NCBI GenBank assembly: GCA_017393285.1 | Contig: JAFORL010000139.1 | Coordinates: forward strand, 1 to 44,809 | DNA length: 44,809 bases | Reading direction: 5' to 3' | Source: Lachnospiraceae bacterium | GTDB taxonomy: Bacteria; Bacillota; Clostridia; Lachnospirales; Lachnospiraceae | Shown here: in pieces, positions 17,726 through 27,480 of the stretch | Layout: every line of letters starts with the position of its first letter | Position numbering within the stretch: position 1 is the first letter of the stretch | The notes under the pieces: model-generated | The model's input: the letters and a program-made list of their open reading frames with translations, nothing else | Database searches by the model: none | What the model was told of the DNA's origin: nothing | Made by a program: the position numbers and the translations under genes

Positions 17726-18676
17726 ATGGATAGTAACAAAAAACCTTTGGTAATACTGGCAGGTCCTACAGCAGTAGGAAAGACTGCTTTGTCTATCTCG
17801 TTAGCAAAAGCAATCAACGGTGAAATTATTTCAGCAGATTCTATGCAAGTCTACAAAAAAATGAACATCGGAACTGCCAAGATTACACCAGAAGAAACGC
17901 AAGGAGTTCCGCATTATTTAATAGATGTTTTTATGCCTGACGAAGAATTTCATGTTGCAAAATTTAAAGAATATGCCAATCAATATATACAGGAAATTTA
18001 TAACAAAGGTAAAATTCCCATTTTAGTTGGAGGTACAGGATTTTATATTCAGGCAGTAGTGAAAGATGTAGTTTTTACAGAAGAAAAAGAAACTGCCAGC
18101 AGAAAAAAGTGGGAAAAAATTGCAAAAGAAAAAGGTGCACACTATGTACATGATGAACTTAAGAAGGTAGATCCGGAGAGTGCGATTGCGATACATGAAA
18201 ATAATGTGCGACGCGTGATTCGTGCATTGGAATATTTCGAACAAACTGGCGAAAAAATTTCTGTTCATAATAAGACAGAACAAGAAAGGGAATCGCCATA
18301 TCATTATGCGTATTTCGTTTTGAATCAAAATAGAGATGTCTTGTATAACAGAATTGAAACTAGAATAGATGAGATGATAAAAATGGGTTTGGTAGAAGAA
18401 GTGCAAAATTTGTTACTTGCAGGTTATCAAAGAAACTTGACATCTATGCAAGGTTTGGGGTATAAAGAAATCTGTGCCTATTTGGCAGGGGAATGTTCAC
18501 TGGAAGAAGCCATTTACATTCTGAAAAGAGATACCAGACATTTTGCAAAACGGCAACTAACTTGGTTTAAACGTGAAAAATCTGTTGAATGGGTAGATAA
18601 AGATTGTTTGCCAACCCAAGAGCAACAGTTGGAATATTGTATTGCAAAATTACGTGAAAAAAAAATATTACTTTAA
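17726..18676 (+). CDS. miaA: tRNA dimethylallyltransferase MiaA
   Basis: 316 residues. It transfers a dimethylallyl group to A37 of tRNAs that read UNN codons. The P-loop is GPTAVGKT (13-20). The tRNA- and substrate-binding segment DSMQVYKKMNIGTAK, then VGGTGFYIQAV and NNVRRVIRALE, are family hallmarks. The C-terminal part has RDTRHFAKRQLTWF. The ATG follows TGGAGG. The mutS-mutL-miaA order is conserved across Firmicutes. hfq, which often follows miaA, is not present here. Confidence 0.97.
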   Translation: MDSNKKPLVILAGPTAVGKTALSISLAKAINGEIISADSMQVYKKMNIGTAKITPEETQGVPHYLIDVFMPDEEFHVAKFKEYANQYIQEIYNKGKIPILVGGTGFYIQAVVKDVVFTEEKETASRKKWEKIAKEKGAHYVHDELKKVDPESAIAIHENNVRRVIRALEYFEQTGEKISVHNKTEQERESPYHYAYFVLNQNRDVLYNRIETRIDEMIKMGLVEEVQNLLLAGYQRNLTSMQGLGYKEICAYLAGECSLEEAIYILKRDTRHFAKRQLTWFKREKSVEWVDKDCLPTQEQQLEYCIAKLREKKILL

Positions 18677-18812
18677 AAATGTTGTCAGTAGGCTAACATG
18701 TAGGTTTGCGTCCAAATTGTAGTTTAGATTTCCAGTCAGTAAAATAATAATATTTAAATACTTGCGTAAATTGAGATAAAAATGGGAATAGTAAAGAAAG
18801 AAGGAACGAAAT

Positions 18813-20102
18813 ATGGATAAAAGCGCATTATATAAAGAGATGAATATTGCACAGAAGGTTTATACATTTTGTGACGAAATAGAGACGTCGCTTAAGGAAC
18901 GATTTGCTTCTATTGATGCAGTAGCGGAATATAATCAAATGAAAGTCTTAAAGGCAATGCAAAAAAACAAAGTGAGTGACATTCATTTTGCAGCTACAAC
19001 CGGATATGGTTATAACGATTTAGGTAGAGAAGTGTTAGAACAGGTATATGCGGATACCTTTCATGCAGAAGATGCCTTGGTGCGTCCACAGATTACTTGT
19101 GGAACCCATGCATTAACCATTGCTTTAGCTGCAAATTTACGTCCGGGAGATGAAATTTTTTCACCAGTTGGAAAACCCTATGATACTTTGGAGGGTGTAA
19201 TTGGAATTGGAGATAATCATACACCAGGTTGTTTGAAAGAGTTTGGAATTACTTATAGACAGGTGGATTTATTAGAAGATGGTGCTTTTGATTGGGACAA
19301 TATTCGTGCCAGTATCAACGAAAAAACCAAATTAATTACAATTCAACGTTCCAAAGGGTATCAAACCAGACCAACCTTATCCGTAAAACGAATTGGTGAA
19401 TTGATTGCTTTTGTGAAAAATATAAAGCCTGATGTAATTTGCATGGTGGATAATTGTTATGGAGAATTTGTAGAAACTTTGGAACCGACAGATGTGGGTG
19501 CAGATTTATGTGTAGGATCCCTTATTAAAAATCCTGGTGGTGGTTTGGCCGCAACTGGTGGCTATATTGTCGGAAAGAAAGAATATGTCAGTCAATGTGC
19601 ATATCGACTGACAGCACCTGGAATGGGAAAAGAAGTAGGAGCAACATTAGGAATTAATCAACAATTGTTTCAGGGATTTTTCTTGGCACCACAAGTGGTT
19701 TCCGGTGCATTAAAAGGTGCCATTTTTGCTGCAAACATATATGAAAAATTAGGATATGCCGTTGTGCCAAACGGAAAAGAAAGTCGTCATGATATTATAC
19801 AGGCAGTAACATTGGGTAGTCCGGAAGGGGTTATTGCATTTTGCGAAGGCATACAAGCAGCATCACCTGTGGATAGTTATGTTGTACCAGAACCATGGGC
19901 TATGCCAGGTTATCATTCAGATGTCATTATGGCGGCAGGTGCATTTGTGCAAGGCTCATCCATCGAGTTGAGTGCAGATGGTCCAATAGAACCTCCTTAT
20001 GCCGTTTATTTTCAAGGGGGATTGACTTGGTATCATGCAAAATATGGTATTATGATGTCGTTACAAAAAATGTTTGAAAAAAATCTTGTAACACTTCCTT
20101 AA
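18813..20102 (+). CDS. PLP-dependent protein of the methionine gamma-lyase-like (aluminium-resistance, YnbB) family
   Basis: 429 residues, a cystathionine/methionine-lyase-like fold type I protein. The PLP-binding Lys is probably K239 in SLIKNPGGGLAATGG. Other family segments are FAATTGYGYNDLGRE near the start, the TCGTHALTIALAANLRPGDE cofactor region, and MVDNCYGEFVE with the Asp that holds the pyridine ring. Members are often labelled aluminium resistance protein, but their reaction is not established. A ribosome site (AAGGAA) precedes ATG 18813. It commonly neighbours miaA in Clostridia. The 136-base spacer before it has no clear promoter. Confidence 0.9.
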   Translation: MDKSALYKEMNIAQKVYTFCDEIETSLKERFASIDAVAEYNQMKVLKAMQKNKVSDIHFAATTGYGYNDLGREVLEQVYADTFHAEDALVRPQITCGTHALTIALAANLRPGDEIFSPVGKPYDTLEGVIGIGDNHTPGCLKEFGITYRQVDLLEDGAFDWDNIRASINEKTKLITIQRSKGYQTRPTLSVKRIGELIAFVKNIKPDVICMVDNCYGEFVETLEPTDVGADLCVGSLIKNPGGGLAATGGYIVGKKEYVSQCAYRLTAPGMGKEVGATLGINQQLFQGFFLAPQVVSGALKGAIFAANIYEKLGYAVVPNGKESRHDIIQAVTLGSPEGVIAFCEGIQAASPVDSYVVPEPWAMPGYHSDVIMAAGAFVQGSSIELSADGPIEPPYAVYFQGGLTWYHAKYGIMMSLQKMFEKNLVTLP

Positions 20103-20124
20103 TATCTGTACAAAGGAAGTTTTG
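20093..20124 (+). terminator. Short hairpin overlapping the stop of the PLP-enzyme gene
   Basis: ACTTCCTT (20093-20100) pairs perfectly with AAGGAAGT (20113-20120), followed by TTTG. The T-tract is short, so termination may be partial. Confidence 0.5.
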
Positions 20125-20135
20125 TGTGCTACAAT
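20107..20135 (+). promoter_or_regulatory. Candidate promoter for radC
   Basis: TGTACA (20107-20112), a 17-base spacer and TACAAT (20130-20135), with an extended -10 (TGC before it). The -35 matches 4 of 6 positions. It overlaps the hairpin at 20093-20124. Confidence 0.5.
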
Positions 20136-20233
20136 GAAGAATGGTTGTCTGAAAACTATGCTGGAAAGGCATAGGATAATGAGACAATTTCAGAGAGGTA
20201 ATATACACTGCTGCAAAAAGGAGCGGTGTAAAT

Positions 20234-20935
20234 ATGAAACATTTAACATTAAAGGAACTTCCAAAATCAGAACGCCCCTATGAAAAGTTGGAGCTATACG
20301 GTGCGAAGACTTTATCCGATGCAGAGTTATTAGCGATTATCATTAAATCAGGTGCAAAGGGGGAACGTTCCGTAGAATTGGCAAGCAGAGTGTTAAATCA
20401 TCATTCACAAAAAAGTGGATTGGTGGGTTTGAATTATTTGACAATGGAAGAATTGATGCAGATTAAAGGAATTGGTCGTGTAAAAGCAATCCAACTACTT
20501 TGTATAGCAGAATTAACCAAGAGAATGGCTAAACAAAAAGTACCAGAACAGGTTACCTTCTCAAATCCCGAAAGCATAGCTAGTTATTATATGCAGGATA
20601 TGCGGTGTTTGGAATATGAGCAGGCAATTTTACTTTTACTAGATAGTAAATGTCATAAGATAAAAGATTTTATTGTTTCACAAGGTACCGTAAATGCTTC
20701 TATTGTTGAACCACGAGAAATTCTTGTGCGTGCATTACAGTATAAGGCAGTACATATGATACTGCTACACAATCATCCCAGTGGAGATGTAACTCCCAGC
20801 AAGGAGGATATTATACTGACAGAAAAGCTTTATCAGGCAGGGGAGTTGGTAGGCGTTACTTTGCTTGATCATATTATTATTGGAAATAATGTGTTTTGGA
20901 GCTTTCAACAGGAAGATATGCTATTTGCAAAATAA
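20234..20935 (+). CDS. radC: RadC family protein (JAB/MPN domain)
   Basis: 233 residues. The N-terminal helix-hairpin-helix region includes LMQIKGIGRVKAIQLL. The C-terminal JAB/MPN metalloprotein domain carries HNHPSGDVTPSKED, the zinc-binding His-x-His...Asp set, with the partner Glu in the EPREI segment. Despite the name, a DNA-repair role is not established. The ATG follows AAAAAGGAG. It lies immediately before mreB, the standard order in Firmicutes. Confidence 0.96.
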   Translation: MKHLTLKELPKSERPYEKLELYGAKTLSDAELLAIIIKSGAKGERSVELASRVLNHHSQKSGLVGLNYLTMEELMQIKGIGRVKAIQLLCIAELTKRMAKQKVPEQVTFSNPESIASYYMQDMRCLEYEQAILLLLDSKCHKIKDFIVSQGTVNASIVEPREILVRALQYKAVHMILLHNHPSGDVTPSKEDIILTEKLYQAGELVGVTLLDHIIIGNNVFWSFQQEDMLFAK

Positions 20936-21170
20936 GATAGATAAAAAATACAATTTTAAGCATAGCATCTGCCCAGCAAGATGTATTGCTACTACAATGC
21001 CATCAGCTATATTTCAGTCGGAACTTGTAACCCCGGCTGTGATAAACGCTCCGCTCCAAGTCTCGTCCCTTGAGACTTGAATTCTAGACTACTGAAGATA
21101 ACAAGGATAATTTCCGTTGCGTGAATCCCGACTATGTTCAGCCGGTAATAGAAAGGAGTTAGATACGGAC
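20936..21170. other. 235-base spacer with hairpins upstream of mreB
   Basis: It contains a perfect 8-bp stem, CAAGTCTC (21057-21064) with GAGACTTG (21072-21079), with a 7-base loop and no T-tract. The region 20960-21150 is richer in G+C than the genes around it. No convincing promoter or open frame was found. It may be a structured leader of the mre operon. Confidence 0.3.
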
Positions 21171-22175
21171 ATGATTGGTAGGCGGTTGTTAGGAATTGAT
21201 TTGGGTACAGATCTTGTAAAGGTATATCAGAAGGGGTCTGGTATTGTGTTGCAGGAGAAAGATATCGTTGCCACAAAGGGAAAACATACGATTGCAATTG
21301 GTAATAAAGCATATGCGATGCTTGGTAGGGCTCCGCAAGAAATTATTTTGTCTAAACCCATTCAAAATGGTGTGATCGGGCATATGGGATATATGCAGTC
21401 TTTGCTCAATGCACTGTTTAAGCAAATATTTCAAAGGACTGTGCGAAAAACAGATGTGTTAGTTGCCGTTCCTAAGGATATTACGGCTGTGGAAAAAAGA
21501 GCATTTTTTGAAGCATTAGAACATGCAAATTCCAAAATAGGTGCACTTTATGCCATTGATAAACCGCTTTTGAATGCACTGGGAATGAACCTTAATATAA
21601 GCGGTTCAAAAGGGCTTATGACAGTGGATATAGGTGCGGATACAACAGAAATAGCCATTGTTTCTTTGGAAGGGATTGTAGTGAGCAAGTTGTTGCCTAT
21701 TGGTGGTTATAAATTAGACACATTGATACAGTCTGCAGTACGAAGAACCCATCATTTGTGTATAGGTGAAAAGACAGCAGAAATGATAAAAGTTTCTTTA
21801 GCTTCAGCTATAGCCCCCTTAAAACAAGAAGAGATCCGTGTGTATGGCAGAGATATTATGACTGGTTTGCCAACAGATGCAATGGTGGGATCTTCCCTGG
21901 TTTATGAAGCAATCCGAGAACAATTTTCAGCAATTATGAATGCAATCCGCCAAATTTTAGAACGAACGCCCCCCGAGATTGCTGCTGACATTATTGAGTC
22001 TGGCATATTTGTATCTGGCGGTTGTGCTGGTATCAGAGATTTAGGTAAAAAAATTCAAGAAGAGACCAATTTGAAGGTGCATATAGCTGATCAATCTCAA
22101 AACGCAGTGATAAGAGGTTTGGGGGTTTTAGTAGATAATTATAAAATGCTACGAATTGGAAAAAGAATACGATAA
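21171..22175 (+). CDS. mreB: Rod shape-determining protein MreB family
   Basis: 335 residues, an actin-fold filament protein that guides the elongation machinery under the membrane. Phosphate loop 1 is GIDLGTDLVKVY and loop 2 is MTVDIGADTTEIAIVS; the adenosine motif is near SGGCAGIRDLG. Some positions are unusual: the family's GTANTLIY is GTDLVKVY, and GGDEMD is GGYKLD, so this is a divergent MreB/Mbl. ATG 21171 gives the compact start IGRRLLGIDLG. AAAGGAG (21152-21158) is rather far upstream (12 bases), but upstream in-frame codons do not look like protein. It heads the block mreB-mreC-mreD-PBP2. Confidence 0.93.
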   Translation: MIGRRLLGIDLGTDLVKVYQKGSGIVLQEKDIVATKGKHTIAIGNKAYAMLGRAPQEIILSKPIQNGVIGHMGYMQSLLNALFKQIFQRTVRKTDVLVAVPKDITAVEKRAFFEALEHANSKIGALYAIDKPLLNALGMNLNISGSKGLMTVDIGADTTEIAIVSLEGIVVSKLLPIGGYKLDTLIQSAVRRTHHLCIGEKTAEMIKVSLASAIAPLKQEEIRVYGRDIMTGLPTDAMVGSSLVYEAIREQFSAIMNAIRQILERTPPEIAADIIESGIFVSGGCAGIRDLGKKIQEETNLKVHIADQSQNAVIRGLGVLVDNYKMLRIGKRIR

Positions 22176-22201
22176 TATAGAAAAGAAATGAGGAAGATGC
22201 C

Positions 22202-23074
22202 ATGAGAAATAATAGATTTACGATTCATCCCAAATATATATTAATTTTTTTCTTGATTATTTGTTTGCTGTTAATTGTTACATCTTACAAATTTAAAGAA
22301 AATTATTCACCGATTCGTGCAATGGTGGGTGATGTCGTTTCTCCAATGCAAAGGGGAATTAATGGTGTAGGCACATTTTTCACAAAAAAAACAGAGTTAT
22401 TTACTTCAAAAAAAGCATTATTGAAAGAAAATAAAAAATTGCAGTCTGCATTAGATCATGCAAACTATGAAAATAAAATTTTACAACAGGATAAAGATGA
22501 ATTGGCTTCTTTGAGAAAATTATATGACCTCAATGAAAAGTATTCGGATTATAACATGGTAGCTGCGAGAGTAATTGATAAAGATCCAGGCAATTGGTAC
22601 AACGTATTTATTATAGATAAAGGTTCTAAAGATGGACTTAAAGTAGATATGAACGTGTTGGCAGGTGACGGTACTGGTGGCGGATTGGTTGGTATTATCA
22701 CAGAAGTGGGTCATAATTGGGCTAAAGTGCGAGGAATTATTGATGATACCAGTAATGTGGGAGCTATGATTTCTAAAAGTACCTGTGTGGTTAGTGGAAA
22801 TTTAAGTCTGTCCGATCAAGGTTTATTGGCATTTTCTGATATGGAAAAACCAAAAGAAAAGTTAAAAATTGGTGATGCAGTGGTTACATCCTATCTTAGT
22901 GAAAAATATCATCAAGGAATTTTAATTGGTTACGTAAAAGAAGTGAAAGAAGATAAGACAAATGGTATTTGTTCCGGCTATATCACACCGACAGTCAATT
23001 TTGATCAATTGGAAACAGTCTTAATTATTACACAATTAAAAGAAAAATTAGAACCGGAACCTGATAATAATTAA
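22202..23074 (+). CDS. mreC: Rod shape-determining protein MreC
   Basis: 290 residues. One N-terminal membrane anchor (about 13-28, KYILIFFLIICLLLIV) is followed by a coiled coil (about 65-105, KKALLKENKKLQSALDHAN). The extracytoplasmic beta domains contain ARVIDKDPGNWYNVFIIDKG and GGGLVGIITEVG, typical of MreC. It links MreB inside to PBP2 and RodA outside. It lies 26 bases after mreB. Confidence 0.95.
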   Translation: MRNNRFTIHPKYILIFFLIICLLLIVTSYKFKENYSPIRAMVGDVVSPMQRGINGVGTFFTKKTELFTSKKALLKENKKLQSALDHANYENKILQQDKDELASLRKLYDLNEKYSDYNMVAARVIDKDPGNWYNVFIIDKGSKDGLKVDMNVLAGDGTGGGLVGIITEVGHNWAKVRGIIDDTSNVGAMISKSTCVVSGNLSLSDQGLLAFSDMEKPKEKLKIGDAVVTSYLSEKYHQGILIGYVKEVKEDKTNGICSGYITPTVNFDQLETVLIITQLKEKLEPEPDNN

Positions 23075-23136
23075 TGTATCAAATTTATAATATGCAACTT
23101 ACATACATAGGATGAGTCGCAGAAAGGACTTATGGT

Positions 23137-23649
23137 ATGAAACGAATTCTTATGACAGCAATCACAATTTTGCTTTGTTTATTATTACAGACGACCATTT
23201 TTCAAAAAATTGCATTCGCAGGTGAAGTGCCCAATTTGATTTTAATTGTAGTTGTGGCATTTGCATATATGCGAGGTTGCAGAGAAGGTATGTATATCGG
23301 CTTTGCAAGCGGATTATTGATTGATTTGATGTATGGAGACTTGGTTGGCATGAATGCTTGTTTCTATTTGCTAGTTGGTTATTTTGTGGGAGTAGCAAAT
23401 GAAATCTATTATAGCGATGAGTTATCAGTACCTATTATTTTGGTGGGTATTAGTGATTTTCTATTTAATTTTGTATTTTACATTATCAATTTTATGTTGC
23501 GTGGTAGAATTGCAGTGGCTACATATGTTCTGGATACCATACTGCCGGAAACTGTTTACACAGTCTTGTTAGCATGTATTATATATAAACCACTACATTC
23601 ATTAAATTATCGTTTGGAACAAGCAGAAGATACGGAGGAGGTTTTATAA
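23137..23649 (+). CDS. mreD: Rod shape-determining protein MreD
   Basis: 170 residues with five to six predicted membrane segments and little else, as in MreD. A recognisable element is FASGLLIDLMYGDLVGMNA, the conserved loop of the family. The gene starts after AGAAAGGA. Its end overlaps the ribosome site (GGAGGAGG, 23635-23642) of the PBP2 gene, so the two are translationally linked. Confidence 0.93.
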   Translation: MKRILMTAITILLCLLLQTTIFQKIAFAGEVPNLILIVVVAFAYMRGCREGMYIGFASGLLIDLMYGDLVGMNACFYLLVGYFVGVANEIYYSDELSVPIILVGISDFLFNFVFYIINFMLRGRIAVATYVLDTILPETVYTVLLACIIYKPLHSLNYRLEQAEDTEEVL

Positions 23650-23650
23650 A

Positions 23651-26566
23651 GTGATCGATTTTATAAAAGATTGGTTTGAGGAAGTAAAAAAAGTTAGAAC
23701 CTTTCCGATTGTAGTTATTTACATTGGATTAATTTTTATTTTGACAAATAGATTGTTTCAACTACAAATAATCGAAGGTAACAAATACTCACAAGAAAGC
23801 AAAAAAATGCTACAAAAAAAGCGATATATAAAAGGTACTCGCGGAAATATATATGATTGTAATGGTGTGCCATTGGCAATTAATGAAATTTCATATTCTA
23901 TTACTTTGGAGGATAATGGAAAGTTAAAAAGCAATGAAGACAAAAATGAAATGATTGTTAATTTGCTAAAAATTTTAAAACGCAATCATTGCAGTATAGA
24001 TGTGCATTTTGAAATTAAACGTAACAAAAAAGGAAAGTTTTATTTTACAGTAAAGGATTCCGCCTTAGACAATTTTAAACGTGATGTTTATGGTTTGACA
24101 TCTGCAAAAAAAATGACCAGCGAACAGAAAGCTGCAACGGCAGAAGATATATTTAATTTTTTGCGTTCAAAAGGAACAAATGCAAATAATTTTAATATCG
24201 ATGAAAGCTACAGCGATCGTGAAGCATTGCAGATTATGGAGATTCGATATGCTATGTTTATGAATCGATATGTAAAATATATGCCCATTGTAATTGCAAG
24301 TAATGTAGATGAAAAAACGAGAATTGCAGTAAAAGAAAATAGTACAATTTTACCTGGTGTAGAAGTGGCAACGGATACATATAGAAAATATACACAGGCA
24401 AAGTATTTTGCGCATGTTATTGGATATACAGGAGAAGTAACAGAGGATGAATTAAACACTTATGCCAAAGAAAATTTAGGAAAAAAATACACCAAAAAGG
24501 AATTGAAAAAAGCAAAGAAAAAGATATCTAATTCTTATATGGATGCTGACCAAGTTGGAAAAACAGGCATAGAAAAAGAGTACGAAAACTATTTGCATGG
24601 TTCTAAAGGTTATGAAAATCTTGAAGTAAATGATACAGGACGAATTCTTAATGTAACCAGTCGTAAAAAAGCAGGAACAGGAAAAGATATTTATTTAACG
24701 ATAGATTCTGATTTGCAGAAGGTCTGTTACGATATGCTGGAAAAGGAATTAGCAAGTATTGTGCTTTCTAAATTACACAGGGGCAAAGGAAACGGTACAA
24801 AGGGACATGCAGCAGATGGTATTACCATCTCAGAATATGATATTTATTTTGCTTTGATTGACAATAATATCATAGATATAACTACTTTAAATGATAAAAC
24901 TGCATCTGATGCAGAAAAGCATTTGTACCAAAGATTTGTTTCTCGACGTACAACTGTTATGAACAAATTGAAAAGCATTTTAGCTGTGAATAGCACCACT
25001 ACAGCCAATGATTTATCCGAAGAATACCAAGAATATCAGAGTACTGTCTATAAATTTTTGGCAGATGAAGGCATTATTTTAAATGATAAAGTAGATAGTA
25101 AAGATTCGACATATAAGCAATATGTAAGCAAGAAGATTAGTTTAAGTGAATTTTTACAATATGCTATTTCTAATAATTGGATTGATTCTGCTAAGCTTGA
25201 TGTAGGTACAGACTATTATGTAAGTACAGAAATATATGACAAAATGTTAAAATACATTTGGAAACATATAAAAGATAATAAAGCTTTTTCAAAGCGAATT
25301 TATTATTATATGGTATCGGACGGTAGTATTTCGCCAAATCAGTTATGTGTGGTTTTATTTGAGCAGGGTGTTCTTTCCTACAACGAAAATACTGTAGCAA
25401 GATTGAATAGCGGAAGTCTTCATGCCTATGATTTTTTGCGTGATCAGATTCGTAAATTAAACATTACACCTGCTATGCTGGCTTTGGAGCCATGTTCCGG
25501 TTCCGTTATTGTTACCGATCCAGATAATGGAGATGTAAAAGCATGTGTTTCGTACCCGGGTTATAATACAAACAAATATGCAAATAAGATTGATACAAAA
25601 TATTATTATAAAATGTATGAAGACAAGTCTTATCCAATGATGTATCGTGCAGTCCAAACGAAGTTTGCACCAGGTTCCACATATAAACCTTTGGTTGCCA
25701 TTGCTGCACTTACCTCTGGAACTATTAGTCCAAGTACACGTTTTACCTGTACAGGTACTTTTACAGAGGTTTCTAATAAACCACGTTGTTGGAATCATTC
25801 AGGACATGGTAGTATTACGGTTGCCAAGGCTATCGAATACTCTTGTAATGTATTTTTCTATCATGTAGGCTATGAGATGAGTAACAAATATACAAATGAT
25901 GCAAAAGGTATTGCTACTTTGAAAAAATATGCAGAAATGTTTGGGTTTGATTCCACCTCAGGAATTTCTACAGCAGAATACGCACCAAATATTTCTGATA
26001 TGTATTCTGTGCCATCTGCAATTGGACAGGGTAACAATGCGTATACACCATCTCAAATCGCCAGATATGTGACTGCCTTGGTAAACCAAAAGAATTGCTA
26101 TGATTTAACTTTATTGGATAAAGTAAAAAAAGCGTCTGGAGAAACCGTTTTAAATAATAAGGCGAAAGTGCATAAGTCATTACAAGATTGTGGTATTTCT
26201 CAATCTACTTGGAGTATCGTGTATACAGGTATGTATGGTGTGGTAAATGGCGCATCTAGTTCGGTAGACCAATACTTTACTTCATTGAAAAAGGACAAAG
26301 GGATTACGGTTGCTGGTAAGACGGGTACTGCACAAACAAATAGTAATCATCCAAACGGTGCATTGTTTATTTCTTTCGCACCATATAATAATCCAGAATA
26401 TTGTACAACGGTTGTTATACCAAACGGTTATACATCTGCAAATGCAGCAGAAATTGGTAGTAATGTCTACAAGTATTTGTTTGCAAAGACGAAAGCAGAA
26501 AAGAAGAAAGTTTTAGAAGAGGCAGGAACACTTGTAACAAGCGGTCGTGCCGGAAGAACAGACTAA
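23651..26566 (+). CDS. mrdA: Penicillin-binding protein 2 (elongation transpeptidase) with a large insertion
   Basis: 971 residues, against about 600-700 in most PBP2 proteins. Layout: membrane anchor (about 19-35), pedestal domain beginning KGTRGNIYDCNGVPLA, and transpeptidase domain with the active-site Ser676 in STYK, S731-C-N and K890-T-G. About 240 extra residues (roughly 370-610) sit between the pedestal (IDSDLQKVCYDMLEK) and the catalytic domain (CSGSVIVTDPDNGDVKA); they are Ser/Lys/Tyr-rich and helix-forming. The start is GTG, eight bases after GGAGGAGG and one base after the mreD stop. It cross-links peptidoglycan during side-wall growth with RodA, encoded after minCDE. Confidence 0.95.
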   Translation: MIDFIKDWFEEVKKVRTFPIVVIYIGLIFILTNRLFQLQIIEGNKYSQESKKMLQKKRYIKGTRGNIYDCNGVPLAINEISYSITLEDNGKLKSNEDKNEMIVNLLKILKRNHCSIDVHFEIKRNKKGKFYFTVKDSALDNFKRDVYGLTSAKKMTSEQKAATAEDIFNFLRSKGTNANNFNIDESYSDREALQIMEIRYAMFMNRYVKYMPIVIASNVDEKTRIAVKENSTILPGVEVATDTYRKYTQAKYFAHVIGYTGEVTEDELNTYAKENLGKKYTKKELKKAKKKISNSYMDADQVGKTGIEKEYENYLHGSKGYENLEVNDTGRILNVTSRKKAGTGKDIYLTIDSDLQKVCYDMLEKELASIVLSKLHRGKGNGTKGHAADGITISEYDIYFALIDNNIIDITTLNDKTASDAEKHLYQRFVSRRTTVMNKLKSILAVNSTTTANDLSEEYQEYQSTVYKFLADEGIILNDKVDSKDSTYKQYVSKKISLSEFLQYAISNNWIDSAKLDVGTDYYVSTEIYDKMLKYIWKHIKDNKAFSKRIYYYMVSDGSISPNQLCVVLFEQGVLSYNENTVARLNSGSLHAYDFLRDQIRKLNITPAMLALEPCSGSVIVTDPDNGDVKACVSYPGYNTNKYANKIDTKYYYKMYEDKSYPMMYRAVQTKFAPGSTYKPLVAIAALTSGTISPSTRFTCTGTFTEVSNKPRCWNHSGHGSITVAKAIEYSCNVFFYHVGYEMSNKYTNDAKGIATLKKYAEMFGFDSTSGISTAEYAPNISDMYSVPSAIGQGNNAYTPSQIARYVTALVNQKNCYDLTLLDKVKKASGETVLNNKAKVHKSLQDCGISQSTWSIVYTGMYGVVNGASSSVDQYFTSLKKDKGITVAGKTGTAQTNSNHPNGALFISFAPYNNPEYCTTVVIPNGYTSANAAEIGSNVYKYLFAKTKAEKKKVLEEAGTLVTSGRAGRTD

Positions 26567-26580
26567 AAAGAAAAAAATAA

Positions 26581-26609
26581 TTGGAAACTTGTTTTTTTTT
26601 TGGTATAAT
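26581..26609 (+). promoter_or_regulatory. Sigma-A promoter for minCDE-rodA
   Basis: TTGGAA (26581-26586), a 17-base spacer containing a run of ten T, and TATAAT (26604-26609), with an extended -10 (TGG). It starts 15 bases after the PBP2 stop and leaves a leader of about 110 nt before minC. Confidence 0.8.
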
Positions 26610-26726
26610 AATATCTGTTCGATGTTTTTTGAGCATAAGATTCTGGTATTGAGCTGATATTAGCAAACAGACCTAATTGCTACTACAGGCACCACAATAT
26701 ATGAATAGGAAGAGGGATGTATTTAC

Positions 26727-27458
26727 ATGGAAAGTACAGTTATGATTAAGGGAAGTAAATCTGGTATCATACTTGTATTAGATGAAAAGTTAGAATTTTC
26801 TAAATTACAGACAGACGTTGCAAAAAAAATAAAAGAATCTGCAAAGTTTCTTGGTAAAACTCATATCGCTTTACAGTTTCAGGGGAGGACGTTGTCAGAT
26901 GAAGAAGTACAAACACTTATAAAAATCATTGAAGATAATTCGCGACTAAAAATAGCATGTGTGATAGAAGATAACGAAAAGCAGGAAGAAAAGTTCAAGA
27001 AAAATCTTGATCAAGCTTTATCAAAGATGAATGATAATTCTGGTCAGTTTTACAAAGGGAATTTACGTTCAGGGCAAGTTTTGGAATCTGAATCAAGCAT
27101 TGTTGTCATTGGCGATGTGAATGCAGGTGCAAAGGTTGTTTCTAAGGGTAATATTATTATCATTGGAAATTTGAAAGGAAATGTTTTTGCAGGTGCAGGT
27201 GGAAATAAGCGTGCATTTGTTCTGGCATTGGGCATGCAGCCAATTCAAATTCGTATCGCAGATTTTATAGCGAGAGCACCTGATAAAGAAGAAACAAAAG
27301 GAATTTTTAAAGATAAAGCTTCCTTGTTTTACCGAAAAAAATCAAAAAAATCTGTACAGGATTTATCATCAAATGAAATGAAAATAGCTTTTGTAGATGG
27401 GGAGAAGATTATGATTGAACCATTGAATAAAGATGTTTTGAATGAAATAAAATTTTAA
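26727..27458 (+). CDS. minC: Septum site-determining protein MinC
   Basis: 243 residues, an inhibitor of FtsZ ring assembly kept away from mid-cell by MinD and MinE. The N-terminal domain (about 1-100) is of the MinC_N type. The C-terminal beta-helix domain contains the signature LRSGQVLESESSIVVIGDVN, then GAKVVSKGNIIIIGNLKG and a segment with VFAGAGGNKRAFVLAL. About 50 residues after the beta helix form a charged tail. The ATG follows AGGAAGAGGG. It is the first gene of the min cluster. Confidence 0.96.
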   Translation: MESTVMIKGSKSGIILVLDEKLEFSKLQTDVAKKIKESAKFLGKTHIALQFQGRTLSDEEVQTLIKIIEDNSRLKIACVIEDNEKQEEKFKKNLDQALSKMNDNSGQFYKGNLRSGQVLESESSIVVIGDVNAGAKVVSKGNIIIIGNLKGNVFAGAGGNKRAFVLALGMQPIQIRIADFIARAPDKEETKGIFKDKASLFYRKKSKKSVQDLSSNEMKIAFVDGEKIMIEPLNKDVLNEIKF

Positions 27459-27480
27459 TTTTTTTGGAGGAAAAGAAATC

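Noticed and set aside
20960-21150. tRNA or known riboswitch before mreB
   Set aside because: No cloverleaf with a T-arm, and no motif of SAM, TPP, cobalamin or c-di-GMP riboswitches was found.
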